A DNA stretch of 64,000 nt from positions 1,699,371 through 1,763,370 of the forward strand of contig NZ_FOYW01000001.1 of NCBI RefSeq assembly GCF_900115285.1, read 5' to 3'. Below are positions 20,714-29,243 of the stretch, one piece after another. Both the position numbers and the translations under genes were made by a program. The stretch is from Marinobacter daqiaonensis (GTDB taxonomy: Bacteria > Pseudomonadota > Gammaproteobacteria > Pseudomonadales > Oleiphilaceae). Under the pieces are notes generated by a model. That model saw only the letters and a program-made list of their open reading frames with translations, was not told the DNA's origin and ran no database searches. Each line of letters begins with the position of its first letter. Position 1 is the first letter of the stretch.

Positions 20714-21316
20714 ATGAAGCTGCACTTATTGTTAGGCCTTGTTGCGGGCTTGCTTTTTACAACCGGCGCCCATGCAACCGTCATTTTCCAGGATGACTTC
20801 GATTCCGAAGGCGCTCCTGGAGCGTCGGTATTGAACTACAACAGTTTTACCAACTGGACAGTAACCGATGGTTCAGTCGACCTCCTCGCCGACCCCAACT
20901 CATGGGGTATCGGATGTGCGGGCGGCACTGGAAAATGCGTAGACATGGACGGCAGCAGTGGTAACGCGGGTACCCTTAACAGCAACATGTTCACACTGGC
21001 TGCCGGCACCTATGCGCTGCTCTTTGACATTTCCGGCAATCAGCGCAACGCACCCGATGACACAATGGAGGTCATGCTTGGGGGTTTTCTTAATGAGACC
21101 TTTGTGTTGTCAGCCAGCGCTCCCTGGCAGACCATTATCCGCGGCTTCACCGTGATGGAAGAAACCACCAGCTACATCAGCTTCAACCATAATGGTGGCG
21201 ACAATATCGGCATCATCCTGGACAACGTAGCCGTCGTCCCCGAACCCGGCACCCTGGCACTGCTGGGTCTGGGGCTGCTTGGCCTGGGGGCAGCCCGCCG
21301 CCGTGCAGCGACCTGA
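20714..21316 (+). CDS. PEP-CTERM sorting-domain secreted protein
   Basis: Second predicted exosortase substrate, 200 residues. Signal peptide cleaved near GAHA (residue 21), a beta-sandwich-like body beginning IFQDDFDSEG that resembles secreted carbohydrate-binding or jelly-roll domains, and the C-terminal signal VPEPG followed by a Leu/Gly transmembrane stretch and ARRRAAT. The last 25 residues are nearly identical to those of the preceding PEP-CTERM protein, while the bodies differ. A terminator follows. The carbohydrate-binding idea rests only on overall pattern. Confidence 0.87.
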   Translation: MKLHLLLGLVAGLLFTTGAHATVIFQDDFDSEGAPGASVLNYNSFTNWTVTDGSVDLLADPNSWGIGCAGGTGKCVDMDGSSGNAGTLNSNMFTLAAGTYALLFDISGNQRNAPDDTMEVMLGGFLNETFVLSASAPWQTIIRGFTVMEETTSYISFNHNGGDNIGIILDNVAVVPEPGTLALLGLGLLGLGAARRRAAT

Positions 21317-21341
21317 CCGGTGGACTGATCACCGGTTTCAC

Positions 21342-21367
21342 AGAGCCAGCCTCCGGGCTGGCTTTTC
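21342..21367 (+). terminator. Terminator after second PEP-CTERM gene
   Basis: AGAGCCAGCC and GGCTGGCTTTT form a hairpin with a short T-run, about 25 bases past the stop codon. Confidence 0.8.
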
Positions 21368-21431
21368 CATGAGTGACACCCCCCGGTGAAAACCGCTATT
21401 CTTGGATCCTGATAAAGATTCGGGCGCGCAT

Positions 21432-22838
21432 ATGTTAAGGAAGACTCTCGAAAATTTCCCGCTGGCCAGACCTTATTTCATTATCGTCGCCCTGGCGCTG
21501 GCCCTATTTTACCCAACCTGGTTACGACTCGCCGTACAGTGGCTGGAGTTTGAGCAGGTCCTGGCCCATGGATTACCCACCTTCCTGATCTTTATCGGCC
21601 TGCTGATCATCCATCCCCCTAGACCGGTCCGAGACCGGGAAAACGGCTTTTCCATTGCCGGCGGCATATCCCTGCTTCTGGTAACGCTGTGCTGGGCCCT
21701 CCTGGAACTGGTTCGCATAGACACCCTGGCCTATCTGACGCTGCCCTTCGGCATGCTGGCACTCTGCTGGTCGTTACTGGGGTTTCAGGCCGGCTTACGC
21801 TTTCTGCCCTATGTCCTGCTCTTCAGTCTTTCGCTCCCCATCTGGTCGGACCTGGTGCCCTTCCTGGTGGATCTGGCGACCTTTGTCGTCAGCAACCTGG
21901 TGGCCATGATGGGCATCACGGCGCTGATCGAGGGCCCCAACATCACCCTGCCTTACGGCCGACTGGTGATCGCCGACGGCTGCTCGGGCATCCGCTACTT
22001 CGCCATTTCCATCCTGCTGGCCATGATAATGTCGATCCTGAATGACTTCCGATGGAAAGGCTGGCTTGCCGCGATAGCCATTGGCATGGCCATCGCCCTG
22101 GTGGTGAACTGGGTGAGAATCACTGCACTGGTGGTGATCGCGTACCAGAGCAATATGGAAAGCGACCTGGTGACCGACCATGAAACCTTTGGCTGGCTGG
22201 TTTACCTGGCCTTTCTGGTCCCCGCCATGTGGCTGGCCCCGGTTTACCGGCGCGGGCAGCCTGCCAACGGCCATGGGCCTGCAGTTTCGCCTGAAGCATT
22301 CGGGTTTGTTGTGGTGGCCTTCCTTGCGGGCCCTCTCGGCATCAGCCTGGTCCACTCCGCCGCCGGTGAAAGTCCGGCCTGGGAGCTGTCCCTCCCAGGC
22401 GCGACCAGTGTGCCCCCCGGACAGATGCCATTGAGCATAACGCTACCGGACCCCATGACCCTCGGAGTCTGGCGCGCGGACAACTCAGTCTGGATTGCCA
22501 TCGGCCAGACCCGGAAGGATTCCCGGCAGGACAAGCTGGTCCCGTACCTCTCCCGCACTATAGACACTGACGGCTGGTTCCTGGAGAGCCGTCATGATGG
22601 CAACATCAGGGTCTATCAACACCTGACAAATCGTAAGAAAGTGGTCGTGTCCGAGCGCTATCAGGTAGGCCAATACGCAACCCACAGCTACAGCAAAGCC
22701 AAGTTGCTGCAGATTCCCGCCACCCTGTCCGGTGAAAACCGCTTTGCACTGGTTACTCTGCAAAGCCCCTGCGGGCCGAGAGATTGTGAGCAAACCATCG
22801 AACGGGTGCGGGAACTGAAAGATAACCTGACGCTGTGA
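21432..22838 (+). CDS. xrtA: Exosortase with C-terminal EpsI-like domain (XrtA type)
   Basis: Inner-membrane transpeptidase-like protease predicted to process PEP-CTERM proteins. About 468 residues with roughly eight transmembrane helices. Catalytic residues are visible: Cys184 in ADGCSGIRY, Arg229 in NWVRI and His250 in TDHETFGW. After the last helix comes a soluble periplasmic EpsI-like domain (about 290-468), a fusion typical of XrtA/EpsH. I use the ATG at 21432; a TTG at 21402 would add ten residues. The XrtA subtype is inferred from the fusion and from the exopolysaccharide cluster elsewhere in the window. Confidence 0.88.
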   Translation: MLRKTLENFPLARPYFIIVALALALFYPTWLRLAVQWLEFEQVLAHGLPTFLIFIGLLIIHPPRPVRDRENGFSIAGGISLLLVTLCWALLELVRIDTLAYLTLPFGMLALCWSLLGFQAGLRFLPYVLLFSLSLPIWSDLVPFLVDLATFVVSNLVAMMGITALIEGPNITLPYGRLVIADGCSGIRYFAISILLAMIMSILNDFRWKGWLAAIAIGMAIALVVNWVRITALVVIAYQSNMESDLVTDHETFGWLVYLAFLVPAMWLAPVYRRGQPANGHGPAVSPEAFGFVVVAFLAGPLGISLVHSAAGESPAWELSLPGATSVPPGQMPLSITLPDPMTLGVWRADNSVWIAIGQTRKDSRQDKLVPYLSRTIDTDGWFLESRHDGNIRVYQHLTNRKKVVVSERYQVGQYATHSYSKAKLLQIPATLSGENRFALVTLQSPCGPRDCEQTIERVRELKDNLTL

Positions 22839-22952
22839 GAAAAGGCCGACTGAAGACAGTGCTTATTCAAAGAGGTGTTACCCTATCGGCCATTACCGGT
22901 GCCCGGAGAGACGGAACATTATGGAGATAACGGCCTGGCGAAGGACCTTCCG

Positions 22953-24419
22953 ATGTCCGCCAGCCTGAAAGTCCTGAAAAGCGCGGGCCTGCTGCTGAGC
23001 CTTCAGCTGGTGCAGCGGGGGCTCGGCATCATCAGCACGCTGATACTGGCACGCCTGCTGACTCCGGAGCATTTCGGCATTGTCGCCCTGGTGACCATTG
23101 CCCTGCAGTTTTTTGAACTGCTGGTGGAAACCGGGAACCAGCAATACATCGTCCAGAAAGACCACGTCAATGAAGACGACCTGAATACCGCCTGGAGCAT
23201 GGACATCCTGATCAAGTCTGTCCTTGCGGTCCTGGTAATAGCCAGCTCCCCCTTTGTCGCCCAGTGGTTCGACGAACCCGCGTTAACGGCTGCCCTTGCC
23301 GTGGCATCGCTCGCCCTGCCCCTGCGGGCCCTGCGGACGCCGGGGCTGATGCGCCTGGCCCGTGAAATCAACTACCGCCCCGTGTTCAAGCTGACTCTCT
23401 GGCAGAAGAGCCTGTCTTTTATCGTGGTGATCACCATCGCCCTCATCCAGCCAAGCCACTGGGCCATTATCATCGGCAACCTGGTTTCCGCGGCCATTCT
23501 TGCCGGCGGCTCCTATCTTGTGGACAGCTACCGCCCCCAGTGGACGCTGATCCATCTGCGCCAGCAGTGGCAGTTCTCGAAGTGGCTGCTCATGCGGGGG
23601 ATCGTGGGGTTCACGCGCTCCCAGGTGGACAACCTTCTGGTATCCCGCTTCTTCGGCATCACCTCCCTCGGGGGATACAACCTGGTCAGAGAGGTCAGCC
23701 TGCTGCCGGCGCTTTCGGCGATCATTCCCATGAGTGAGCCGCTGCTGGCGGCAATTGCGGAAAGCAGGAACAGCCCTGAACAACTGGCCTACCGGGTACG
23801 TTTCAGCCTGGCCCTCATGATCACCGTACTGATGCCCATCACCACCTTCATCATGCTGTACCCGGAGCTGATCGTGCGGGTACTTCTGGGAACCCAGTGG
23901 ATGGAGTACGCCCCCCTGTTAAGGCCCTTCGGCCTGTTTTTCTTCACCTTCTGCCTGTTTGCCCTGATCAGTGACGCCATCATTGCCCAGGGGAAAGTCA
24001 AAAGCCTGTTTCTGTTCGACGTGGTATCCACCGCACTGATCATCGGCATCCTGCTATTGGTGGCCACGGGCAGCCTTTCGGTCATGGCCTGGGCACGGGG
24101 ATGGCTCGCCGTGGCCACCACCGCCACCCTGCTGTGGCTCCTGTGGCTCCAGACCCGGTTTGGCGCCCTGATGCTGATCAAGCTGTGTGTACCGGCCTTG
24201 CTGGGATCACTGGGAGCGGGTTGGCTCGTCACATTGCCTGAACTGGCCTGGGCGCATCCAGTTGGGGAATTTCTGGTGCGGGGCACTCTGTTTGTCGTCC
24301 TGGCCGCAATTACCGTCTTCGTAAGCGGCCAGTTGTTACTGGGCCGGACACCCGAGTGGCAGCAACTGACCTCCCTTTTCGCTCCTTATACCGGGTGGTT
24401 AAAGCCGCGGCCAAGGTAG
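22953..24419 (+). CDS. Oligosaccharide flippase family protein (Wzx-like)
   Basis: Polytopic membrane protein of about 488 residues in the polysaccharide transport (PST/MATE) superfamily. It begins SASLKVLKSAGLLLSLQLVQRGLG and has the typical ARLLTPEHFGIVALV motif after the first helix, with 12 or more hydrophobic helices. It probably flips lipid-linked oligosaccharide across the inner membrane. The ATG at 22953 has AAGGA seven bases upstream; the frame opens at 22875. It lies 114 bases after the exosortase gene on the same strand. A second flippase is in the large cluster at 42648-44093. Confidence 0.85.
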   Translation: MSASLKVLKSAGLLLSLQLVQRGLGIISTLILARLLTPEHFGIVALVTIALQFFELLVETGNQQYIVQKDHVNEDDLNTAWSMDILIKSVLAVLVIASSPFVAQWFDEPALTAALAVASLALPLRALRTPGLMRLAREINYRPVFKLTLWQKSLSFIVVITIALIQPSHWAIIIGNLVSAAILAGGSYLVDSYRPQWTLIHLRQQWQFSKWLLMRGIVGFTRSQVDNLLVSRFFGITSLGGYNLVREVSLLPALSAIIPMSEPLLAAIAESRNSPEQLAYRVRFSLALMITVLMPITTFIMLYPELIVRVLLGTQWMEYAPLLRPFGLFFFTFCLFALISDAIIAQGKVKSLFLFDVVSTALIIGILLLVATGSLSVMAWARGWLAVATTATLLWLLWLQTRFGALMLIKLCVPALLGSLGAGWLVTLPELAWAHPVGEFLVRGTLFVVLAAITVFVSGQLLLGRTPEWQQLTSLFAPYTGWLKPRPR

Positions 24420-24631
24420 TGGCGCCACACTGGATAATCGCCTCCAAGCAGAGTCAAACCCCTCAATTAAAGTTTACGGTTTTATTCTGACATAAAAGCT
24501 ACATATAAGAATCACTTAAAAGTATAACCAATCCTGCACCATTCAAAAACGATACAACGAAGCGCTGGCAGAACAGGCACCTCCACCCATACTTGAAACA
24601 GATCACATTTTTTAACTGGTCAGGTGGGATT

Positions 24632-26614
24632 ATGTCCGTAAGAAGCCTTCTTTTACTGTTCGTTATTTTAGGGTTGCTCAGCGGCTGTCAGAGTTGGCGT
24701 CCGGAAAAGATGCCCCCCACTGCCTCTCTGCCCCAAACCAGTGAATTCGGCGTTGTTGAAGTGCGCTATTGGGAAAATCTCAATATCCGCTCTGTCAGTG
24801 ACCTGATCAGTCTACCGGCCTACCCCGATAACCCGGACATAGTGACAGTCCTCAACGAGCTACAAAGCCAGGTGAACCGGGGAGACAATTACGGGTCCCT
24901 GGTCCGCGGCTTTGTCGTTCCTCCCACCACTGGAACCTATCAGTTTTTTGTGACCGGCGATAATGAGACCCAATTCTGGCTCAGCACGGATGAAACTCCG
25001 GGAAATGCCGAGATGATCGCCCTCATGCCCGGAGCAGCCGCACCTGGAGAGTTTGACAAGTACAATTCACAAAAATCGACACCACGGGAACTGGTCGCGG
25101 ACAATCGTTACTATTTCGAGATCCGTCACGTGGAGCGGTCAGGAGGCGATCACTTCGCTGTATCCTGGGAAGGGCCGGGGATTTCCCGCCAGATCATAGG
25201 CGGCAATTCGATTGCCTCTCTGGGCCAGTCTCCCTACGAGCAGATCGGCGAGGCCAGTCAGGAGGACATAGAGACGGCTTACGCTCTGGGCTATCGAGTC
25301 GGCTTTTTTGACGGCACACAGGGGCTGCAGTTTGGCTCGCAATATCCTCCCCTCGACATGGATCAGGATGGTCTTTACGACAACTGGGAAGTCTATTACG
25401 GCCTTGACCCCAACGATCCGACTGACGCGACCAGCGATCAGGACAACGATCTTCTGACCGCCCTCGATGAGTTCTGGCTCGGCGCCAGCCCCACAAATTC
25501 TGATACGGATGGCGACGGTATACCGGATGGCGTGGAGTTCGCCAACGAACTCGACCCGACGGATCCGACAGACGCGCAAGGCGACCTCGATGGCGACGGC
25601 GCGACTAACCTGGAGGAGTACCGGGCCGGGACGGGGATGAACGATGCCACTGAGGTTCCGGCCATGGCCGAGGCTGGAACGGACTATGTTTCCGGTTTCG
25701 TGGGCCAATACTTTCTCGGCACCAATTTCGACCAGTTTGAAATGACACAGGTCGAGAGCGATGTCGATTATCGCTGGGGCCGGGGCGCACCTGCTACCGG
25801 AATGCCATCGGATGATTTCAGCATCCGATGGGTCGGCATCTTCACGGCACCCCACGACAGCGGGCAGCGGCAGTATCTGTTCCAGACCGTTACCGACGAT
25901 GGCGTTCGGCTCTACCTGGACGGCGAGCTAGTTATCAATGAGTGGCGAGGTCAGGGGGCCACCCCGTACAGCACCACCAGGACTCTGGATGCGGGCGAAT
26001 CCGTTAGGATAACCATGGAATATTTCGAGGGTTGCTGCGGCGCGACAGCGCAATTTGTCGTGCTGGACCTCAGCACCGAGGAGGAGCTGCCCTTGGCGCA
26101 GGTGGTATCCTCACCGGATCCTGAGCTGGCCGCAGAGGGGGTATTTGACTCTGATGACGACGGCATTCCCGATACCTGGGAAGTTGCTTATGGTCTTGAC
26201 CCCTGGAACCCCGACAGCGCCAACACAGTAAACAACCAAGGTGTCTCCAATCTTCAGGCGTACCAGAGCGGCGTCAGTCCCTGGACACTGGAGCCCGTCG
26301 AAACCGGTGAGGCCGTCGCGGCGACACCGGAACCGGAGGAAACCGCACCGCCCGAACCTGGAGAGGTCACTCTTTCCTGGACCGCTCCGTCCACCCGGGT
26401 CGATGGCTCTACCCTGCTGGAAGCCGACATTCAGAGCTATGAGGTGGTGTATGGCCAGAGCCCGGAGGCGATGACGAACGTCCATACCGTGCCTATTGGG
26501 CAGACCAGCACCACAATCACCGGTCTTGAACCTGGAATCTGGTACTTCTCCGTGCGCACCATCGCGGAAAGCCCGGGACCCCTCACAGACCCGATCCAGT
26601 ATGCCGTTGAATAG
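24632..26614 (+). CDS. Lipoprotein with PA14, calcium-binding and fibronectin III domains
   Basis: Predicted surface or outer-membrane lipoprotein of about 660 residues. The lipobox LLSGC (Cys19) is followed by a PA14 carbohydrate-binding domain (about 45-200), thrombospondin type 3-like repeats with DxDxDG motifs (about 240-325), a second PA14 domain (about 355-490), another DSDDDGIPD repeat, a proline/glutamate linker and a C-terminal fibronectin III domain. This is the composition of a matrix- or glycan-binding surface protein. The ATG at 24632 has AGGTGGG upstream. No PEP-CTERM tail is present. Its exact ligand cannot be read from sequence. Confidence 0.82.
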   Translation: MSVRSLLLLFVILGLLSGCQSWRPEKMPPTASLPQTSEFGVVEVRYWENLNIRSVSDLISLPAYPDNPDIVTVLNELQSQVNRGDNYGSLVRGFVVPPTTGTYQFFVTGDNETQFWLSTDETPGNAEMIALMPGAAAPGEFDKYNSQKSTPRELVADNRYYFEIRHVERSGGDHFAVSWEGPGISRQIIGGNSIASLGQSPYEQIGEASQEDIETAYALGYRVGFFDGTQGLQFGSQYPPLDMDQDGLYDNWEVYYGLDPNDPTDATSDQDNDLLTALDEFWLGASPTNSDTDGDGIPDGVEFANELDPTDPTDAQGDLDGDGATNLEEYRAGTGMNDATEVPAMAEAGTDYVSGFVGQYFLGTNFDQFEMTQVESDVDYRWGRGAPATGMPSDDFSIRWVGIFTAPHDSGQRQYLFQTVTDDGVRLYLDGELVINEWRGQGATPYSTTRTLDAGESVRITMEYFEGCCGATAQFVVLDLSTEEELPLAQVVSSPDPELAAEGVFDSDDDGIPDTWEVAYGLDPWNPDSANTVNNQGVSNLQAYQSGVSPWTLEPVETGEAVAATPEPEETAPPEPGEVTLSWTAPSTRVDGSTLLEADIQSYEVVYGQSPEAMTNVHTVPIGQTSTTITGLEPGIWYFSVRTIAESPGPLTDPIQYAVE

Positions 26615-26630
26615 CCGACTTCTCCCTTAG

Positions 26631-26652
26631 GGCCTCCCAGCTGGGGGGCTTA
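26631..26652 (+). terminator. Weak terminator-like hairpin
   Basis: GCCTCCC-AGCT-GGGGGGC forms a seven-pair stem (one G-T pair) just past the lipoprotein gene, followed by TTAT. A T-run is almost missing, so confidence is modest. Confidence 0.45.
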
Positions 26653-27437
26653 TCACGCTGTTCGGATAAAGAAAAACTCCCAATAGCTCCTGATATTTCA
26701 TATGTAGAGAAAACTTTCTGAGAGTACCTTACATATTGCGCATGGCATGAATTCGCGCCACCATCTTTTCAGGACATGGAACAGACAAAGACGGACATCG
26801 GTTGCACCGGCTGGTTGACACCAATTACTTCCTTTTGGCGAAAATACCGCTCACGGTCAGCAACAAAAAACTCGATACCATGGGGCCGGAGGAATTCCTT
26901 GCCCACTTCGTCTCCAAAGTGCACGGTAGTACTCCAGAAGCCCCACATGACCCTCTGTATGAAGAAATAGGTAATCACTACCCAGAAAAAACCCAAAGGA
27001 TCCCACGCGGGCCCCATCGCATGAACGAGTTCTCGGGCATATTTCTCCGCATAACATCCATCGGCTCTATATTCTCGACAGCGTAGCTTCCCTTGGAACG
27101 TCACGATCGAGGTAGCGCCGTGTCAAATCTCGCATGATCCACTGCAGGAACCAGTAAATATAGCGGCCCCATCGACTGACAGGCCGGCTATCAGCACACG
27201 GCCACTCCTGACAAACAACACATCGGTCACTGGCAACCAAGCCATGAGCGACACCTCTTCCAACAGAAAAATTGCTACCATTATCACGAGCCTGAAGTAC
27301 CGATTATCTACCGAAGTCAGAAGAATGACTCGGAACATGACGCTCTGATTTCACCTCGCCGCTGGTGCAAGCAAATCGCTTGCAGACTAACGTGCAGTGT
27401 CCTAATCTAGTGAACAGAACTCTCTAAGGATAGCGAA
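26653..27437. other. Noncoding gap with possible gene debris
   Basis: About 785 bases between the PA14 lipoprotein and the FkbM gene without a gene I can name. On the minus strand, 26769-27338 carries protein-like but broken reading. One frame gives a tryptophan- and phenylalanine-rich stretch (26769-27104) and continues upstream only across a stop; a second frame contains RYIYWFLQWIMRDLTRRYLD (near 27105-27165). This pattern suggests a decayed gene, though chance cannot be excluded. An inverted repeat TGCAAGC-GCTTGCA lies at 27366-27384. Confidence 0.35.
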
Positions 27438-28298
27438 ATGAAAATGTTAATAAACAGATTTATAGTTCGACATTTCAGAGACTGGCCATTAATTTGGAGA
27501 GTCATCCCCTTAATTCAAATGAAAAGCAAAGAATTTTCGGGTAAAGATATTCCCAAAACTGTGGGTACCCGGTACGGCTTTAGAATGAATGTCAACATTG
27601 GCGATTTTATTGGAAGACATATTTACCTTCATGGTCATTATGAGAATTATGTATCGCGTACCTTTGAAAAAACACTTAGGCCTGGAAACAATGTTATCGA
27701 CATAGGCGCCAACATTGGTTATTTCTCTTTGCTGTCTTCATCAATCGTAGGCGAAAAAGGTAAGGTATTCTCATTCGAGGCTTCTCCTTCAATTTATAAT
27801 AAGTTACAAAACAATCTAGCTCTCAATAAATCAAACAATGTTTATGCCACCTCTTGCGCGATAGGCGACGAAGAAGGGGAAGTGGAATTTTATGAAGCTG
27901 ACGATTCACATCTTGGCATTTCCTCACTGCGAGATTTAGGAGAGCAAACGTCGCAAAAAATCCGCGTAAAGATGATAACTATTGATTCTCGCATCGATCA
28001 ATTTCCCACCATAGACCTAATCAAGATAGATGTCGAAGGTGCGGAGATGAAAGTATTAAAAGGCATGGAATTACTTATTGATAGAGACCTTCCATTTATC
28101 ATTCTTGAGGTAACAGACCATATGCTTAAAGAGCTTGGGTCAAGCAAAAATAATCTATTGGATTGGTTAAAAGGTAAAGGCTACGATCTATACCAATTGA
28201 CAAATGATACAATCGCCCCCATCTCGGGTGATAAAATACAATTCAATGCAATGGCAGTCCCATCAAAGAAATCACACTTAGTTCAGACGTTCGCCTAA
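27438..28298 (+). CDS. FkbM family SAM-dependent methyltransferase
   Basis: Cytoplasmic methyltransferase of 286 residues, probably acting on a sugar or glycan hydroxyl. The class I SAM fold shows motif I VIDIGANIG (86-94), an acidic residue after strand beta-2 (FSFEAS, Glu114), and the FkbM motif LIKIDVEGAEMKVL near residue 195. Base composition is clearly more AT-rich than the housekeeping genes, with lysine-, asparagine- and isoleucine-rich coding, which points to lateral acquisition. A ribosome-binding site (AAGGA) precedes the ATG. It stands alone between two long noncoding gaps. Confidence 0.88.
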   Translation: MKMLINRFIVRHFRDWPLIWRVIPLIQMKSKEFSGKDIPKTVGTRYGFRMNVNIGDFIGRHIYLHGHYENYVSRTFEKTLRPGNNVIDIGANIGYFSLLSSSIVGEKGKVFSFEASPSIYNKLQNNLALNKSNNVYATSCAIGDEEGEVEFYEADDSHLGISSLRDLGEQTSQKIRVKMITIDSRIDQFPTIDLIKIDVEGAEMKVLKGMELLIDRDLPFIILEVTDHMLKELGSSKNNLLDWLKGKGYDLYQLTNDTIAPISGDKIQFNAMAVPSKKSHLVQTFA

Positions 28299-29243
28299 TT
28301 TCGCAAAGGATGTAACCGGAGCATAAACCACACGGGAATGGCTACAGACTGGCCCTGGGCAAAAATCGGAAAAAGAGCCCAAATTCTCGTTTAACTCAAA
28401 AGGCTTGATTGTACATTCGGCAAGGTTATCAAAACGAGAAAGTGCCGCTATTAGGGGATCGAAAGTCCCTATGTCGGCGGCTCGATTCCGCCTCCGGGCA
28501 CTGCCTGTCTTGCCAGGTGTACCTAGTGGCAACTGGCAGCAATAACCAATTTTTAACGAATCGGTAACAATAGCTATAATTAAGATACACATAGGCTAAC
28601 AATCTGGAACAGAAGGACTTTTCCTGAACGGCTGAAACGGCCCCGCTCTTGCTGCGAAGTCAGAGCCCACCCCACCCTCTTTTCAGCGCGCTGGAAACTG
28701 CGTACTGTCTCGTCTCCGAGTCCACCTTCCAGCGCGAAACAAGCGTCTCGCAGAGGTGGCTGGCCACCAGACGGGGTAAGGAAGGAACTGCTACCCAGCA
28801 CCGCTCTGTTTTCTGGCAGGCGATGCGACTAGACTCAGCTGACCTTGAAGCAGCCACCCAGTGCATCGCGGACACAATGGCATTTGCCAGTTTTAAAAAC
28901 ATGTAATCAGGCGTAATAAATGCTTTTTTTTTGCATTATAGAGAAAACGTCTTATTCAACACTGTTACAAACCTACTGTGAAAAAAACACAGCCCGGACT
29001 AGAATGAGGGATATAAGTCAGGCGACGGTCTGATTCGGATTGTTCAATTTTTTCGCCGAATCAACGACGTACGCACGACGCAGCGAAGCGTAAGGGGACG
29101 ATAGCCGGGCACGGACATGCGATCTAACGTTACAGGATGGTGACGATTTGATGTGAAACAGTTAAAAGGTTAATTCAGTCACACAGCCTCACTGAATGAC
29201 GCTTTACAGTTTTGCAACCAACAGTTCCAAATGAGGGTCTTTT
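28299..29243. other. Long noncoding gap with tRNA fragment and inverted repeats
   Basis: About 945 bases without a gene I can support. It contains the tRNA-Phe-like 3' fragment at 28452-28501 and a perfect ten-base inverted repeat (CGCGCTGGAA at 28687-28696 with TTCCAGCGCG at 28727-28736). It also has an AT-rich stretch around 28918-28985 that could hold promoters for the next gene. A short open frame at 28649-28906 has no ribosome-binding site and is not called. Confidence 0.4.
28452..28501 (+). pseudogene. 3' fragment resembling tRNA-Phe
   Basis: The anticodon-arm-like GGGGA-TCGAAAG-TCCC (loop containing GAA) is followed by ATGTC and a perfect T-stem GGCGG/CCGCC around CTCGATT, then the acceptor strand CCGGGCAC. 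This is the 3' half of a tRNA-Phe. The D-arm and 5' acceptor strand are missing, position 33 is C instead of T, T54 is C, and TGCC replaces CCA. It therefore cannot be a working tRNA. Such 3' fragments are typical attachment-site scars of integrating elements. Confidence 0.6.

Noticed and set aside
28649..28906. 85-codon open frame in the noncoding gap
   Set aside because: No ribosome-binding site, no recognisable similarity, and it includes a perfect inverted repeat; more likely chance or debris.
29099..29116. GGGCACGGACATGC upstream of the secreted jelly-roll gene as another sigma-54 site
   Set aside because: GG-N10-GC spacing can be forced, but then the CACG block is shifted by one base; it also lies more than 120 bases from the start codon.
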